DNA from: Clostridiales bacterium | Lineage (GTDB): Bacteria > Bacillota > Clostridia > Oscillospirales > CAG-272 | Direction of reading: 5' to 3' | Length of the DNA: 46,237 nt | Assembly (NCBI GenBank): GCA_022791685.1 | Contig: JAAVZO010000019.1 | Span: 1 to 46,237, forward strand | Part shown: positions 7,389 to 17,137 of the stretch, in pieces | Layout: the number at the start of each line of letters is the position of its first letter | How positions within the stretch are numbered: position 1 is the first letter of the stretch | Notes under the pieces: model-generated | Databases searched by the model: none | What the model saw: the letters and a program-made list of their open reading frames with translations, nothing else | Told to the model about the DNA's origin: nothing | Translations under genes and position numbers: made by a program

Positions 7389-8489
7389 ATGGAAAAACGA
7401 CGCAGGTTTATTATAAATACAATATACGCACTGCTTATTGCTGGAATTGTTTATCTGATATTCAAATACGCGATATTTATCGTAATGCCATTTCTGCTCG
7501 GATTTCTTATCGCGGCGCTGATAAATCCTCCGGTGCGCTACCTATCAACTAAATTCGATTTGAACCGTCGCCCTACAGGAATACTTATTCTGCTTATTTT
7601 TTACGCTACTATAGGTATGCTTATAACTATAATTGTTGTTCGGCTTGTTGTGATGTTTGGTGAGCTGTCGAGCTCTCTTCCTGATATATATACGGGTACA
7701 GTCGAGCCAGCGATCGGCAAGGTATTTGATTACATTAACGGCATAGTTGATAAGCTTGACGGATTCTTTGGCGGGGAGGACAGCGGCAGATTTTCAAGTG
7801 AGCTTGGTGAGCTTTTCACATCGGTTAAAAGTTCGCTTGGAGGTGCAGTGTCGGATATATCCGTAAAGGCACTGACGAAGTTGTCGTCTATCGCTGCATC
7901 GATCCCGGGGGTCATTGTTGAGCTGTTATTTGCTGTGATATCGAGTTTCTTTTTTACAATTGACTACGAAAGTATTCTCTCGTATGCGAAAAAAACTCTG
8001 CCGACGAAAACTGTGGGATTTCTGACTGAGCTACGGTCAAGATTTCTTGTTACCATCGGAAGATATTTCCGTTCCTATGCGCTTATTATGCTTATCACAT
8101 TCGCTGAGCTGTCGCTGGGACTAATGATAATTGGTGCGGATAACCCATTTTTTGTTGCACTTAGTATTTCGTTATTCGATATCCTTCCAGTGCTCGGAAC
8201 TGGCGGAATCATGGTGCCTTGGGCGGCTGTGCGTATGATTGCTGGTGATTATGGGTTTGCGATCGGGCTTATCGTGATATGGGTCATTATCTCGATAGTG
8301 CGCAATATTATCGAGCCTAAGATAGTCGGGAAACAGGTGGGACTTCATCCGCTTGCTACTCTGATCGCGATGTTTGTAGGTACAAAGCTGTTTGGGATAA
8401 TCGGCTTGTTTTTGCTTCCGATGAGCCTTGCTATAGCGATTTCATTGGTTCGCGAAAAAAATCCGGCTGAAAATTCTTCAGCCGGATAA
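7389..8489 (+). CDS. ytvI: AI-2E-family membrane protein, sporulation YtvI-like
   Basis: The start at ATG 7389 is set by GGAGG at 7377-7381; an in-frame GTG at 7356 has no ribosome site. About 366 residues. The order is two N-terminal helices, an amphipathic periplasmic-type stretch (about 90-160), then five to six helices, as in PF01594. The conserved late segments NPFFVALSISLFDILPVLGTG and NIIEPKIVGKQVGLHPL are clear. B. subtilis YtvI is a sporulation membrane protein of this length, while other AI-2E members export solutes or act as Na+/H+ antiporters. It is a single gene between a leftward foldase and the leftward protease operon. The assignment to YtvI rather than another AI-2E member is moderately sure. 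Confidence 0.8.
   Translation: MEKRRRFIINTIYALLIAGIVYLIFKYAIFIVMPFLLGFLIAALINPPVRYLSTKFDLNRRPTGILILLIFYATIGMLITIIVVRLVVMFGELSSSLPDIYTGTVEPAIGKVFDYINGIVDKLDGFFGGEDSGRFSSELGELFTSVKSSLGGAVSDISVKALTKLSSIAASIPGVIVELLFAVISSFFFTIDYESILSYAKKTLPTKTVGFLTELRSRFLVTIGRYFRSYALIMLITFAELSLGLMIIGADNPFFVALSISLFDILPVLGTGGIMVPWAAVRMIAGDYGFAIGLIVIWVIISIVRNIIEPKIVGKQVGLHPLATLIAMFVGTKLFGIIGLFLLPMSLAIAISLVREKNPAENSSAG
8453..8488 (-). terminator. Terminator of the subtilase operon, inside the 3' end of the ytvI-like gene
   Basis: Read on the minus strand, ATCCGGCTGAA, a 5-nt loop, and TTCAGCCGGAT form an 11-bp stem followed at once by seven T residues. The same DNA encodes the last residues and stop of the rightward gene (8461-8489). 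Confidence 0.85.
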
Positions 8490-8494
8490 ATAGA

Positions 8495-11400
8495 TCACGG
8501 AATGAGTGCTTCGGACGGCATATAGAGCGGGTTGTCGATTCTTGTTACACACGAATTCAGAGCGAAGTCGGTTATTTCTATGTAGATATATTCGCCTCGC
8601 AGCATTGAAATGTCGAATAGCTCATCTTCGCGCATATATGTGTAATCGTAGTTTGAATCATATACTGATATGTCTGCGATTTCAAAATTGTCGATTGCCA
8701 TGAGTTCTAATAACGCGTCATTTTCTGATATCTTGATATCATGTGTAATAAGCTGTGGTTTCTCACTGTCGATAATTATCGGATATTTGATCAAGCGAGT
8801 GTTCGGCGAATTAGCTACATGATATGAGAGAATAACTGTGTATATGCCGTCAGGATAGATGTAATTTGGATTGTTTGCTGCACGTCCGTTCCAGAGCATA
8901 AGCTGCGGACTTATCAACATTGCTGTGGAATAATCAAGATACGTGCGCGAAAGATCACCGCAGCTTTTGTATTCCACAAGCTCTCCATTTGGGTCTATAA
9001 CACTGACACTAACATCCGAAATATTGCGCAAAAGTCCGAGATTTATCCAGATCGCAGCATTTTCAGGGTCAACAGTCGGAGAGATATATAACATATCGCG
9101 GTCTAAAATCGCAGCCTGCGGTGAATCGTATGGGTTTGTTCCGAGAATTACTTTACTTAGTCCTACAAAATCAAATTCTGGGTCGACATTGTAGTAACGG
9201 TATAAATATGAGCCGTCGTATATCGGTGTTTCTCCGGTATATACGTCTGCGTCGATCGCGTCGGCGAGATACCAATTTCCTGAATATGCAAGAAATGGTA
9301 TCGACGCTGTTTCGTCCTTGGAACAAATACGGATGAATCCTTCAATAAAGAAGCCGTTTTTAAATACCTTGCAGTAATCCTGATAGGTTTCATTGTCGAG
9401 CATTATTCCTATATTGAATGTGACCTTCGAGCCTGCACGAAGCGTAAATCCATAAGCGCTACCATCTGAAGCTGCATTATAATTATAGGGTATGTCACCT
9501 AAATAAGTCTTTGCAGAATCAAAGAGACGATAGCTTGAAATAAAGCTTATCTCGTCGTCGAGCTGTTTATTGAGCTGTTCGTGCAGCGGTATTGGCGAGC
9601 TTTGGTCGGCGGAATACAAGTCGCCAAACGTAAATTTGTTATATCCATCCGATCCGATGAACGCGTCAAGGCTGCATATTTTATCTTCATCCGAGAGATT
9701 TTCGACTGTGACGTTAAATGAAAGCCATCTTCCGTCAATTTTACCGCACTCAATTTTGCATTTGCCATCTGAACTAAGCAGCAATTCGGCGTTTAGTGCG
9801 TTTTCAAGCGAAGCCGCTCCACCGCCCTGTTGACGCGGTGAGTATGGTGTTGTGCTTAATGCTTGTGTCATTATCTGAGCTGATGAGACAAGCAGCTGGC
9901 GTGCATAATTTGCAGCGTCGAGTGATGTTAGTTCTGGTTTTTCAACGAGCAAACGCTGTTTGACACATACCAGCATTCCGGCGAGTCGAGCAGCGGATAC
10001 CGAAGTGCCGCTGACGGAAGTATAACCGCCGTCTGGAGTAATACTTTCAATTGCAGAGCCGATGACCGAGATATCCGGTTTTAGTCCGAGCTCAGGTGTA
10101 ACTCCGTCTGCTGAGAATTCGGAAGGTGTCGGAGTATCGCGGAGTATGGTTGTGTATTTTGCCGTGGGGTCGATGATAATGTGCTTGTCGGAAGCATTTT
10201 TCAAAAGCTCTCCGTTTGCTGTGGATATTAAAATTGCTGGTATTGGCGAATCGGTCAAGTCCATTCTGACAGATAGCGATGAGTCTGTGTCGGATTGATT
10301 GTCTATAATGATCATACCGACCGCACCGTGCTTCGCCGCATTTTTTGCTTTATCTGAGAAATTTATCTCTCCACGCTCAACTACAGCGATCTTTCCGGTA
10401 ATATCGCCGACTTTGCTAAAATCCTCCACTGTTCCGAGCCCATCAACAATTACATATTCAAGAGATTGGTTTTTAAAATATTCCTGAAAGCTGAGTCCAT
10501 TTGATGGAAGCGAGTACATATAGTTCGAATCGCTGTATGGAATTCGGTTGTCATCAGATAGAGTAATACATTCAGAAAGCAGTAGATTTGTATCGCACGA
10601 GCCAGCGGTAAAGGCTAAGTTTGAGCTACCCGGATATGCTATTGTCCCGGTGTCGGTGTTGTCGGTAGTCGGTGCCATTATCGCATATTCATTGTAATAT
10701 GCGCTGAGGGTACCGATTTTACCGACGTTTCCAGCAGATGTAGTTACGATAACTCCGTGTGATTCTGCGTTTTTTATTGCGGTTTCGAGCGATATACCTG
10801 ACGAAGCTCTGTTAGAGAAGCCGCACATCTCTCCGAGCGAAAGGCATATAGCGTCCGCACCAAGCTTTACAGCGTCCTCCATTGCGGCTATTATTGCAGA
10901 TTCATTGGCTCTTCCGGTCAGGTCTGAGTAGACTTTCATTGCGAGTATCTGCGCTTCAGGAGCAGCTCCGGATGAGTGCTCAGGATCATTGAAGCTGTTT
11001 CCGGCGGCGGCGTAAAGCATGGCAGTTCCATGATCAGCGATATTTGAAAGATCGGTGTTATGTGAAGCGTAATTGTATGCGAATGGGATCTTTTCGCTGA
11101 TGTAGAGCGACGCTTGCTCGCTGTCATCAGGAATAGCGGCGGATAGAGATGGGGTGAGTATGTCTACTGCTTCACGGGTGAGCTTTGGCCCGCTTGTAAG
11201 TATGAAGCTTTCGTGTTCGAGCAGAAATCCTGTATCGAGCAGCGCTATGCACATTCCTTCACCTTTGTATTCGTGATTTTCGATTGCTGACGATACGATT
11301 TCACTGCTTATCTCAGTTGACATTGGCGAATACTCACCCGCGATGTTATAGCTGTAGCGGCTGCCGACTGCTGTCAGTGCGTATGATGGGACACGCACTG

Positions 11401-11596
11401 CAAATCTGTCAAGCAGCAGGTCATATTCGTAAATCAGCTCGCAGCTTCCGCATATTTGTGTTAGCGCAGATATGTCATCAGCTTCGACGATTATTGTTAG
11501 CATTTCAGCTGGATTTTCGGCTGCGAGTCTATATGGAATAGCCGCTATTGCTGTTGTCATCGCTGCTATCAGCAATGTGGTTATTATTTTTTTCAT
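8495..11596 (-). CDS. Secreted subtilisin-like serine protease (S8, lactocepin-like), divergent copy
   Basis: I start at ATG 11596 (MKKIITT), six bases after AAGGA; the ATG two codons earlier touches the ribosome site. 1033 residues. A signal peptide (about 1-26) is followed by an S8 domain with D121 (LLDTG), H189 (DHGTA), the oxyanion N290 (SAGN) and S532 (SGTSVSAA). A PA-type insert (about 370-475) sits inside the S8 domain, and Fn3/FlgD-like beta domains fill the C-terminal half. Triad residues are kept, but the signatures drift from consensus: HGTAMLYAAAG replaces the usual HGTHVAG, and the Pro after GTSxxA is Arg. No LPxTG motif or C-terminal helix is seen, so it is probably released. 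It is the second gene of the operon, 13 bp after its paralogue. Confidence 0.85.
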   Translation of the reverse strand: MKKIITTLLIAAMTTAIAAIPYRLAAENPAEMLTIIVEADDISALTQICGSCELIYEYDLLLDRFAVRVPSYALTAVGSRYSYNIAGEYSPMSTEISSEIVSSAIENHEYKGEGMCIALLDTGFLLEHESFILTSGPKLTREAVDILTPSLSAAIPDDSEQASLYISEKIPFAYNYASHNTDLSNIADHGTAMLYAAAGNSFNDPEHSSGAAPEAQILAMKVYSDLTGRANESAIIAAMEDAVKLGADAICLSLGEMCGFSNRASSGISLETAIKNAESHGVIVTTSAGNVGKIGTLSAYYNEYAIMAPTTDNTDTGTIAYPGSSNLAFTAGSCDTNLLLSECITLSDDNRIPYSDSNYMYSLPSNGLSFQEYFKNQSLEYVIVDGLGTVEDFSKVGDITGKIAVVERGEINFSDKAKNAAKHGAVGMIIIDNQSDTDSSLSVRMDLTDSPIPAILISTANGELLKNASDKHIIIDPTAKYTTILRDTPTPSEFSADGVTPELGLKPDISVIGSAIESITPDGGYTSVSGTSVSAARLAGMLVCVKQRLLVEKPELTSLDAANYARQLLVSSAQIMTQALSTTPYSPRQQGGGAASLENALNAELLLSSDGKCKIECGKIDGRWLSFNVTVENLSDEDKICSLDAFIGSDGYNKFTFGDLYSADQSSPIPLHEQLNKQLDDEISFISSYRLFDSAKTYLGDIPYNYNAASDGSAYGFTLRAGSKVTFNIGIMLDNETYQDYCKVFKNGFFIEGFIRICSKDETASIPFLAYSGNWYLADAIDADVYTGETPIYDGSYLYRYYNVDPEFDFVGLSKVILGTNPYDSPQAAILDRDMLYISPTVDPENAAIWINLGLLRNISDVSVSVIDPNGELVEYKSCGDLSRTYLDYSTAMLISPQLMLWNGRAANNPNYIYPDGIYTVILSYHVANSPNTRLIKYPIIIDSEKPQLITHDIKISENDALLELMAIDNFEIADISVYDSNYDYTYMREDELFDISMLRGEYIYIEITDFALNSCVTRIDNPLYMPSEALIP

Positions 11597-11609
11597 AGTC
11601 ATTCCTTAC

Positions 11610-14600
11610 TTATGCAGCTGGCTTGATTGAGATCAGCTCGCTGAGAGTTACCTTTTCTGTAAAGGTATTATAGGCATAATCGACAAGCTCGACATATATG
11701 TATTCGCCATCGAATCCATCGAGGTCAAATTCTGCGGCATACATACCGTCTTCCGAAATATCCTTACAGATATATACTTCCTTATGTGTGCTTTCATCAT
11801 TGCCGGCAGATACTTTAATATATTGCAGACGATGGTCATCAGAAGCAGTCAGCTTAAGAATTCCAGTGCTTGGATCGTAATCAATTACCTCAAGTGTTGG
11901 TTTCTCAGTGTCAAGTTTTACATCGAAACTGAAGCTTTGCGTCATATCTTCAAGATAATCGAGTGTGAAGCTGTAGGTCAGTGTATAATTTCCGTCGGGA
12001 AGTATGTATTTACGATTGTTCTTATCGCTTCCTGTCCATCTTAATAGAAGCTGCATTGGCTCGTCATAGCCCGCAGTTTTGGTGAAATAGTTACCGCTTA
12101 TTTTTGAAGTGTACACAATATTACCGTCGATGTCTGTGACCTGAAGCATTCCTGATGTAGCATTGCGCAAGAAGTCAGCCCTCAGATATAATTCATCAGC
12201 GACACCGTCGCCGTTAGGCGAGAATGCGATATAACCGTTTTCATATATGACTTTATCGTTATAGTTGTTGATTCCTGCAACAATATATCTTCCGCCTACC
12301 TTTGTCACGAGCGCGCTTCCGTTGAAACTGCACGGAACATCGCCATAGACACTGCTGTCGAGTATCTGTGCAGCCGACCAGTCGCCGACATATCCCATAT
12401 ACGGCATGGAATAGCTGCCTGATTCAGTTTCACAGATAACATATCCCTCAGCAAAATGTCCGTTTGGGAATATTTCGTTAAGTTCAGCGGTATAATCTTT
12501 GTTGAGCGATACTGTTATCGGTATTATGCGGCTTTCACCCGCTTCGAGCGTAAGTGTAAGCGGTGTGTGATCTTCGGCGTAGCGGTTGAGATTAGCTTCA
12601 TTATCGCTTGATCTTATAGCTGAATGAGAATCCGGAACTGCATTTAATGATGAAAATATATATTCTGTATCGTCAATTTCTTTTATAGAACTTCCGTCGT
12701 TTGTCAATGTTACGCCGAGCTCGAGCCTCAACGGAGAATCGGTAAGATTTGTGAGCTTTACATCGATGTACATTGTGTCGCCAATAAGATCGTTCAGCTC
12801 TGCTTTGGGTTTATTGGTGAAGCTGTATACGATATCAAGCTCGCGGTTGATTGCAGCGTCAATGTTGGCAAGACCAGCACCCTGAAAGCGTGGTGAATAT
12901 TCTACACCGTCTGCTTGCTTTACCGTAATAGCTGTATTCATCAGTATTCTGCGGATCAATTCCGGACGTTCTGTTTTGTCCACCGAATTTCCGAGCTGCT
13001 CACAGAGCAGGGCATATATTCCAGTGAGCTGCGGCGCAGCCATAGATGTGCCTGAAAGTCCACCGTAGCTTCCGCCGTAAAGTGCGCTGTAGACATTTCC
13101 GCCGACTGCACATATGTCAGGCTTTAATGTAAGCGACGGAGTAGGTCCGAGTGAGGAAAAACTCGATACAAGTCCGCCAGTCTCCGAGTTTTCGGTACTT
13201 GTGAATTCACTTTTGAATATAAGGTGTTTTTCCTTTGCTTCAATGAGCAGATTGCCGTCTTCGAGTGAAATTGCGATAGCAGGTATTTTTGCGTCGGTGA
13301 GTTCAAGGCTTATGGCTTCATCTTCAATGTTATTATATATTATCACGCCGACAGCGCCGTGTTCAGCGGCTATGTTGGCCTTTTCAACGAAGGTCGTGGT
13401 TCCTCGTGACACAAGTGCGAGCTTTCCGCTGACATTAATATTTTCATAGTCGCTTTCTTCACCTATTCCCGGGATTGCGATGAATTCCAGCTTTTTGCCA
13501 TCGAAATATTCTGCAAATCCAACATCAAGCACTCCGCTGTCTATGTTGGTATCAGTATAGTAGAACGCTTTTTTATCATCGCTGCTGAGTCTGAAATATT
13601 TGCCGTAAACTATGGTATTGTCGATACTTCCTACAGCGATCGAATAATCGTTTGAAGCAGGGTAGCTTAGTGTGCCGTAATCGGTGTAATCAGTGAAGGG
13701 AAGGGTGATTTCAGCTTTTTCCGCGAGCTGACTGCGCTCAGTTGCGGTGGATTCGTTTCCCGCCGCACACACTATCGCACATCCTGCTTCCTTTGCACGC
13801 TTGATAAGCGCGTCCATTCCGAGTATCTGCTGTTTATTAGCTGAGCCGCAGTAGCGCCCAAGTGACAAATTTATGACATCTGCGCCGAGACGAACCGCGT
13901 CTTCGAGAGCTGCGATGATCGCATAATCTGACGCATTTTTGCCGCTGTCATCGAATACCTTCATCAAAAGCAGCTGACATCCGGGTGCGATTCCGTGCAT
14001 TGATTCGCTGTTTGTTGCAACTGCACCGATAATTCCGGCAACGTGCGTACCATGGCTTTGCGCGCAGGACACATCAGTATCACGTCCGCTGTAGTCGTAG
14101 ACGAACGGCATTTTTGAGTTGATGTAGGTGTCGGCTGCGTCTATGTCGGTTCGGGACGCGCTCAGGCGGTGCGAGGTGAACAGTTCGGCTGTTTTTTCTG
14201 CGGTCAGCGTTTGTGTGACAGAATTTGTATCGAATGCCGGATGAGTGATATCGAAGCCGGAGTCGATCACTGCGACGACAATGCCATCTCCAGTTAGTCC
14301 CGCTGCTTCAGCCGCGTCGTATCCAACGAGTGCAGCGGCATTCATTGAGACTTCTTCAGTTTCAAGCATTTCATACTCGCCGCATACGTGGACATCGTTT
14401 ACAAAATCAAATCTATACAGCATTGGCAGCAGCGTATTTGGAAGAGTGAGCTGAAAACCGCAAAGTAGGGTATCGTATATATATCCGTAGTCTGTGTTTG
14501 GAAACTGTTCGGAGATGAATTCAGCATAATGAAGTATCGAATCGCTGTCGGATGTACTTATTTCTACAATGACATCTACGGATTCGCTGTTCGGCTGGAT

Positions 14601-14666
14601 CACTGCGCTTACTCCGCTTCCAGCGAGCATACCGGACATTAGCAGCGATATTATTTTATTTATCAT
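11610..14666 (-). CDS. Secreted subtilisin-like serine protease (S8, lactocepin-like)
   Basis: 1018 residues. A short signal peptide (cleavage near GVSA, residue 21) is followed by a propeptide-like stretch to about 100. The S8 domain has D135 (AVIDSG), H205 (SHGTHVAG), N304 (AAGN) and S541 (SGTSMAAP), all in canonical motifs. A PA-like insertion (about 385-480) contains GKLALVSRGTTTF and HGAVGVIIYNN. The remaining ~450 residues are beta-sandwich domains like those of lactocepin and C5a peptidase, with a C-terminal FlgD/Ig-like section (GNYTLTYSF). No sortase signal is seen. It is first in a two-gene operon behind the promoter at 14721-14749, and is likely an extracellular protein-degrading enzyme. 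Confidence 0.9.
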   Translation of the reverse strand: MINKIISLLMSGMLAGSGVSAVIQPNSESVDVIVEISTSDSDSILHYAEFISEQFPNTDYGYIYDTLLCGFQLTLPNTLLPMLYRFDFVNDVHVCGEYEMLETEEVSMNAAALVGYDAAEAAGLTGDGIVVAVIDSGFDITHPAFDTNSVTQTLTAEKTAELFTSHRLSASRTDIDAADTYINSKMPFVYDYSGRDTDVSCAQSHGTHVAGIIGAVATNSESMHGIAPGCQLLLMKVFDDSGKNASDYAIIAALEDAVRLGADVINLSLGRYCGSANKQQILGMDALIKRAKEAGCAIVCAAGNESTATERSQLAEKAEITLPFTDYTDYGTLSYPASNDYSIAVGSIDNTIVYGKYFRLSSDDKKAFYYTDTNIDSGVLDVGFAEYFDGKKLEFIAIPGIGEESDYENINVSGKLALVSRGTTTFVEKANIAAEHGAVGVIIYNNIEDEAISLELTDAKIPAIAISLEDGNLLIEAKEKHLIFKSEFTSTENSETGGLVSSFSSLGPTPSLTLKPDICAVGGNVYSALYGGSYGGLSGTSMAAPQLTGIYALLCEQLGNSVDKTERPELIRRILMNTAITVKQADGVEYSPRFQGAGLANIDAAINRELDIVYSFTNKPKAELNDLIGDTMYIDVKLTNLTDSPLRLELGVTLTNDGSSIKEIDDTEYIFSSLNAVPDSHSAIRSSDNEANLNRYAEDHTPLTLTLEAGESRIIPITVSLNKDYTAELNEIFPNGHFAEGYVICETESGSYSMPYMGYVGDWSAAQILDSSVYGDVPCSFNGSALVTKVGGRYIVAGINNYNDKVIYENGYIAFSPNGDGVADELYLRADFLRNATSGMLQVTDIDGNIVYTSKISGNYFTKTAGYDEPMQLLLRWTGSDKNNRKYILPDGNYTLTYSFTLDYLEDMTQSFSFDVKLDTEKPTLEVIDYDPSTGILKLTASDDHRLQYIKVSAGNDESTHKEVYICKDISEDGMYAAEFDLDGFDGEYIYVELVDYAYNTFTEKVTLSELISIKPAA

Positions 14667-14720
14667 AACAATATTTCGTTCCTTTCGAGAATAGAAATTT
14701 AAAATTCCATATTAAACATA

Positions 14721-14749
14721 ATTATATCACTTATATCGTCAAAAATCAA
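14721..14749 (-). promoter_or_regulatory. Sigma-A promoter of the subtilase operon
   Basis: On the minus strand, TTGATT (14749-14744) and TATAAT (14726-14721) are separated by 17 bases. The ribosome site GAAAGGAA precedes the ATG at 14666. Confidence 0.7.
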
Positions 14750-14819
14750 GGCAATGTTTGGGTTTAAATATTAAGCTTACGTAAAGTTAGAAAAAGTTTG
14801 AGAAATTAACATATTCTAC

Positions 14820-14848
14820 TTGACCTTATGCAAGAAATCTGATATAAT
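14820..14848 (+). promoter_or_regulatory. Sigma-A promoter of the alpha-galactosidase gene
   Basis: TTGACC (14820-14825), a 17-bp spacer, then TATAAT (14843-14848). It diverges from the subtilase promoter ~70 bp away. Confidence 0.85.
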
Positions 14849-14878
14849 GGAACAAATCTTATAAATGGAGAATGTGAT

Positions 14879-17083
14879 ATGTCAATCATATATAATGAAG
14901 CAAATCGAACTTTTAAGCTTGATACACCGTCATCAAGCTATGTTTTTGAGATAAGCCCTAAGGGCTATCTTTTGCACCTTTACTACGGTGCATATGTACC
15001 GGATGTCGACCTTGATTACCTTAGAATGAAATTCATCAACGCGTCGTTCAGCGCTTTCGTCGCAAGCGACGAGGAACACGGTCTGTCGCTTGATACCGCG
15101 GCTATCGAGTATCCAGTCAATGGAAGCGGTGATTTCCGCATTTCCGCGCTGTCTATCCGCGGCGAAAACGGAAACACAACTACCGACATTCGTTACAAAT
15201 CCCATAAAATCTACAAAGGTAAGCCAGCTCTTGAGGGACTTCCGGCGACATATGTCAACAGCGACGATGAAGCTGACACGCTCGAGCTTGTCTGCGTCGA
15301 TGAGTTGACCGGCGCTGAGGTCACGCTGATCTATACCGCATTTAACAAGCTTGACGCGATCACACGCAGCGTTGTAGTCAAGAATACGTCCGACAAGGCG
15401 TTCGATATTGAGCGCATTCACTCGTCAGCGGTAGATTTCAACGAGAGCGATTTTGAGCTCATGCACCTTCAGGGACGCTGGGCTAAGGAGCGTACACTCG
15501 TAAAGCGCGAGCTTCAATTCGGACTTCAGGGTATCCAGTCTAAGCGCGGCTCTTCAAGCCATAATAACAATCCCTTTATCGCACTCGGACGCGACGGCTA
15601 CACTGAGGAAAGCGGTGAAGTATACGGTTTCTCGCTTGTATATTCGAGCAATTTCGCAGCTGAAATTGAAGTTGACTGTATGCGTTCGACACGTGTGCTG
15701 ATGGGTATCAATCCAGTTGATTTCGGCTGGAAGCTTGAGCCGGGCGAAAGCTTTACTGCACCTGAGGTTGTTATGGTATATTCAGCAAACGGTGTCGGTG
15801 AGATGAGCCGTACCTACCACAAGCTGTATCGCTACAATCTCTGCCGCGGCGAGTGGAAGACCAAGAAGCGCCCGATCATTGTAAACAACTGGGAAGCTAC
15901 CTACTTCAATTTTGACGATGACAAGCTGGTTGCAATTGCAAAGGACGCAGCTGAACTCGGTATCGAAATGCTCGTTATGGACGACGGCTGGTTCGGCGTG
16001 CGCAACAGCGACAATTGCTCGCTCGGCGATTGGTATGTCAACGAGAAGAAAATCAAGGGCGGACTCAAGAGCCTTGTTGACCGCGTAAATTCACTTGGTG
16101 TGAAGTTCGGTATTTGGTTCGAGCCGGAGATGATCTCGCCTGACAGTGACCTATACCGCGCACATCCTGATTGGTGTCTGCACGTAAACGGACGTGAGCG
16201 TTCTATCGGACGTTTGCAGTATGTGCTTGATATGTCGAGAAAAGACGTTCGCGACAATATATTTGAGCAGATGTCGGCTATCCTTTCGAGCGCTAACATA
16301 GAGTATGTCAAGTGGGACTTCAACCGCAATCTGACTGAAGTTGGCAGCGACTTGCTTCCGGCTGACCGTCAGAAAGAGACTGCACATCGCTATATGCTCG
16401 GCGTATATGAGCTGCTCGAAAGATTGCTTACCGCATTCCCGCACATTCTGCTTGAAGGCTGCTCGGGCGGCGGCGGACGCTTCGACGCTGGTATGCTCTA
16501 CTACAGCCCCCAGATTTGGACAAGTGACGACACAGACGCACTCGAGCGTCTCGAGATACAGTACGGCACGTCGATGGTATACCCGCCGTCTTCGATGAGC
16601 GCGCATGTATCCGCGTCGCCGAACCATCAGACTGGTCGCCAGAGCTCGTTCAAGACTCGTGGCGATGTCGCTATGGCAGGTGCATTCGGTTACGAGCTTG
16701 ACCTCAACAAGCTGACCGACGATGAGCGTGAGCTTGTAAAGAAACAGGTCGCGGATTATCACAAGTACTACGATGTGATACAGAACGGTGATTATTACCG
16801 TCTTATCAATCCGACCGAGGATAAAGCGACTATGTCGTCTGCGGCTGCATGGGAGTCGGTATCTCAGGATAAGAATGAGGTGCTGCTGACCTATGTCGTA
16901 ATGCGCACACAGGTACATGTTACCCGCTACATCCGTCTGCGCGGACTCGATCCGAACAAGACATACATCGACACAGACAGCGGACGCAAGTATTCGGGTG
17001 CGCTGCTGATGAACGCTGGACTCAATCTCACCAGAGGCTGGAGAGACGGCGAAAGTCAGGTATGGCACTTTATCGCTGAATAA
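14879..17083 (+). CDS. Alpha-galactosidase, glycoside hydrolase family 36
   Basis: 734 residues, the usual GH36 bacterial length, with no signal peptide, so intracellular. An N-terminal beta-supersandwich (to about 325) precedes the TIM barrel with NNWEATYFNF, MDDGWFG and WFEPEMISP. The nucleophile is D480 (YVKWDFNRN) and the acid/base D550 (QIWTSDDTDA). The late motif PNHQTGR is also typical. It hydrolyses alpha-1,6-galactosides such as raffinose, stachyose and melibiose taken into the cell. The start has GGAG eight bases upstream and an excellent promoter. Codon use is more G+C-rich and biased than in its neighbours, suggesting high expression. No sugar transporter adjoins it. Confidence 0.95.
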   Translation: MSIIYNEANRTFKLDTPSSSYVFEISPKGYLLHLYYGAYVPDVDLDYLRMKFINASFSAFVASDEEHGLSLDTAAIEYPVNGSGDFRISALSIRGENGNTTTDIRYKSHKIYKGKPALEGLPATYVNSDDEADTLELVCVDELTGAEVTLIYTAFNKLDAITRSVVVKNTSDKAFDIERIHSSAVDFNESDFELMHLQGRWAKERTLVKRELQFGLQGIQSKRGSSSHNNNPFIALGRDGYTEESGEVYGFSLVYSSNFAAEIEVDCMRSTRVLMGINPVDFGWKLEPGESFTAPEVVMVYSANGVGEMSRTYHKLYRYNLCRGEWKTKKRPIIVNNWEATYFNFDDDKLVAIAKDAAELGIEMLVMDDGWFGVRNSDNCSLGDWYVNEKKIKGGLKSLVDRVNSLGVKFGIWFEPEMISPDSDLYRAHPDWCLHVNGRERSIGRLQYVLDMSRKDVRDNIFEQMSAILSSANIEYVKWDFNRNLTEVGSDLLPADRQKETAHRYMLGVYELLERLLTAFPHILLEGCSGGGGRFDAGMLYYSPQIWTSDDTDALERLEIQYGTSMVYPPSSMSAHVSASPNHQTGRQSSFKTRGDVAMAGAFGYELDLNKLTDDERELVKKQVADYHKYYDVIQNGDYYRLINPTEDKATMSSAAAWESVSQDKNEVLLTYVVMRTQVHVTRYIRLRGLDPNKTYIDTDSGRKYSGALLMNAGLNLTRGWRDGESQVWHFIAE

Positions 17084-17093
17084 ATGAATTTGA

Positions 17094-17125
17094 CGAGCAA
17101 TACTGTAATTTTACGGTATTGCTCG
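17094..17125 (+). terminator. Hairpin after the alpha-galactosidase gene
   Basis: A 12-bp stem (CGAGCAATACTG with CGGTATTGCTCG, one G-U) around TAATTTTA, 10 bp after the stop. The following bases are A+T-rich but lack a clear T-run, so termination may be partial. Confidence 0.5.
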
Positions 17126-17137
17126 CAATATATAGTT

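Noticed and set aside
16151..17068. 305-codon open frame opposite the alpha-galactosidase gene
   Set aside because: Antisense shadow of a strongly biased GH36 gene; no start signal and low-quality composition (Cys/Arg/Val-rich).
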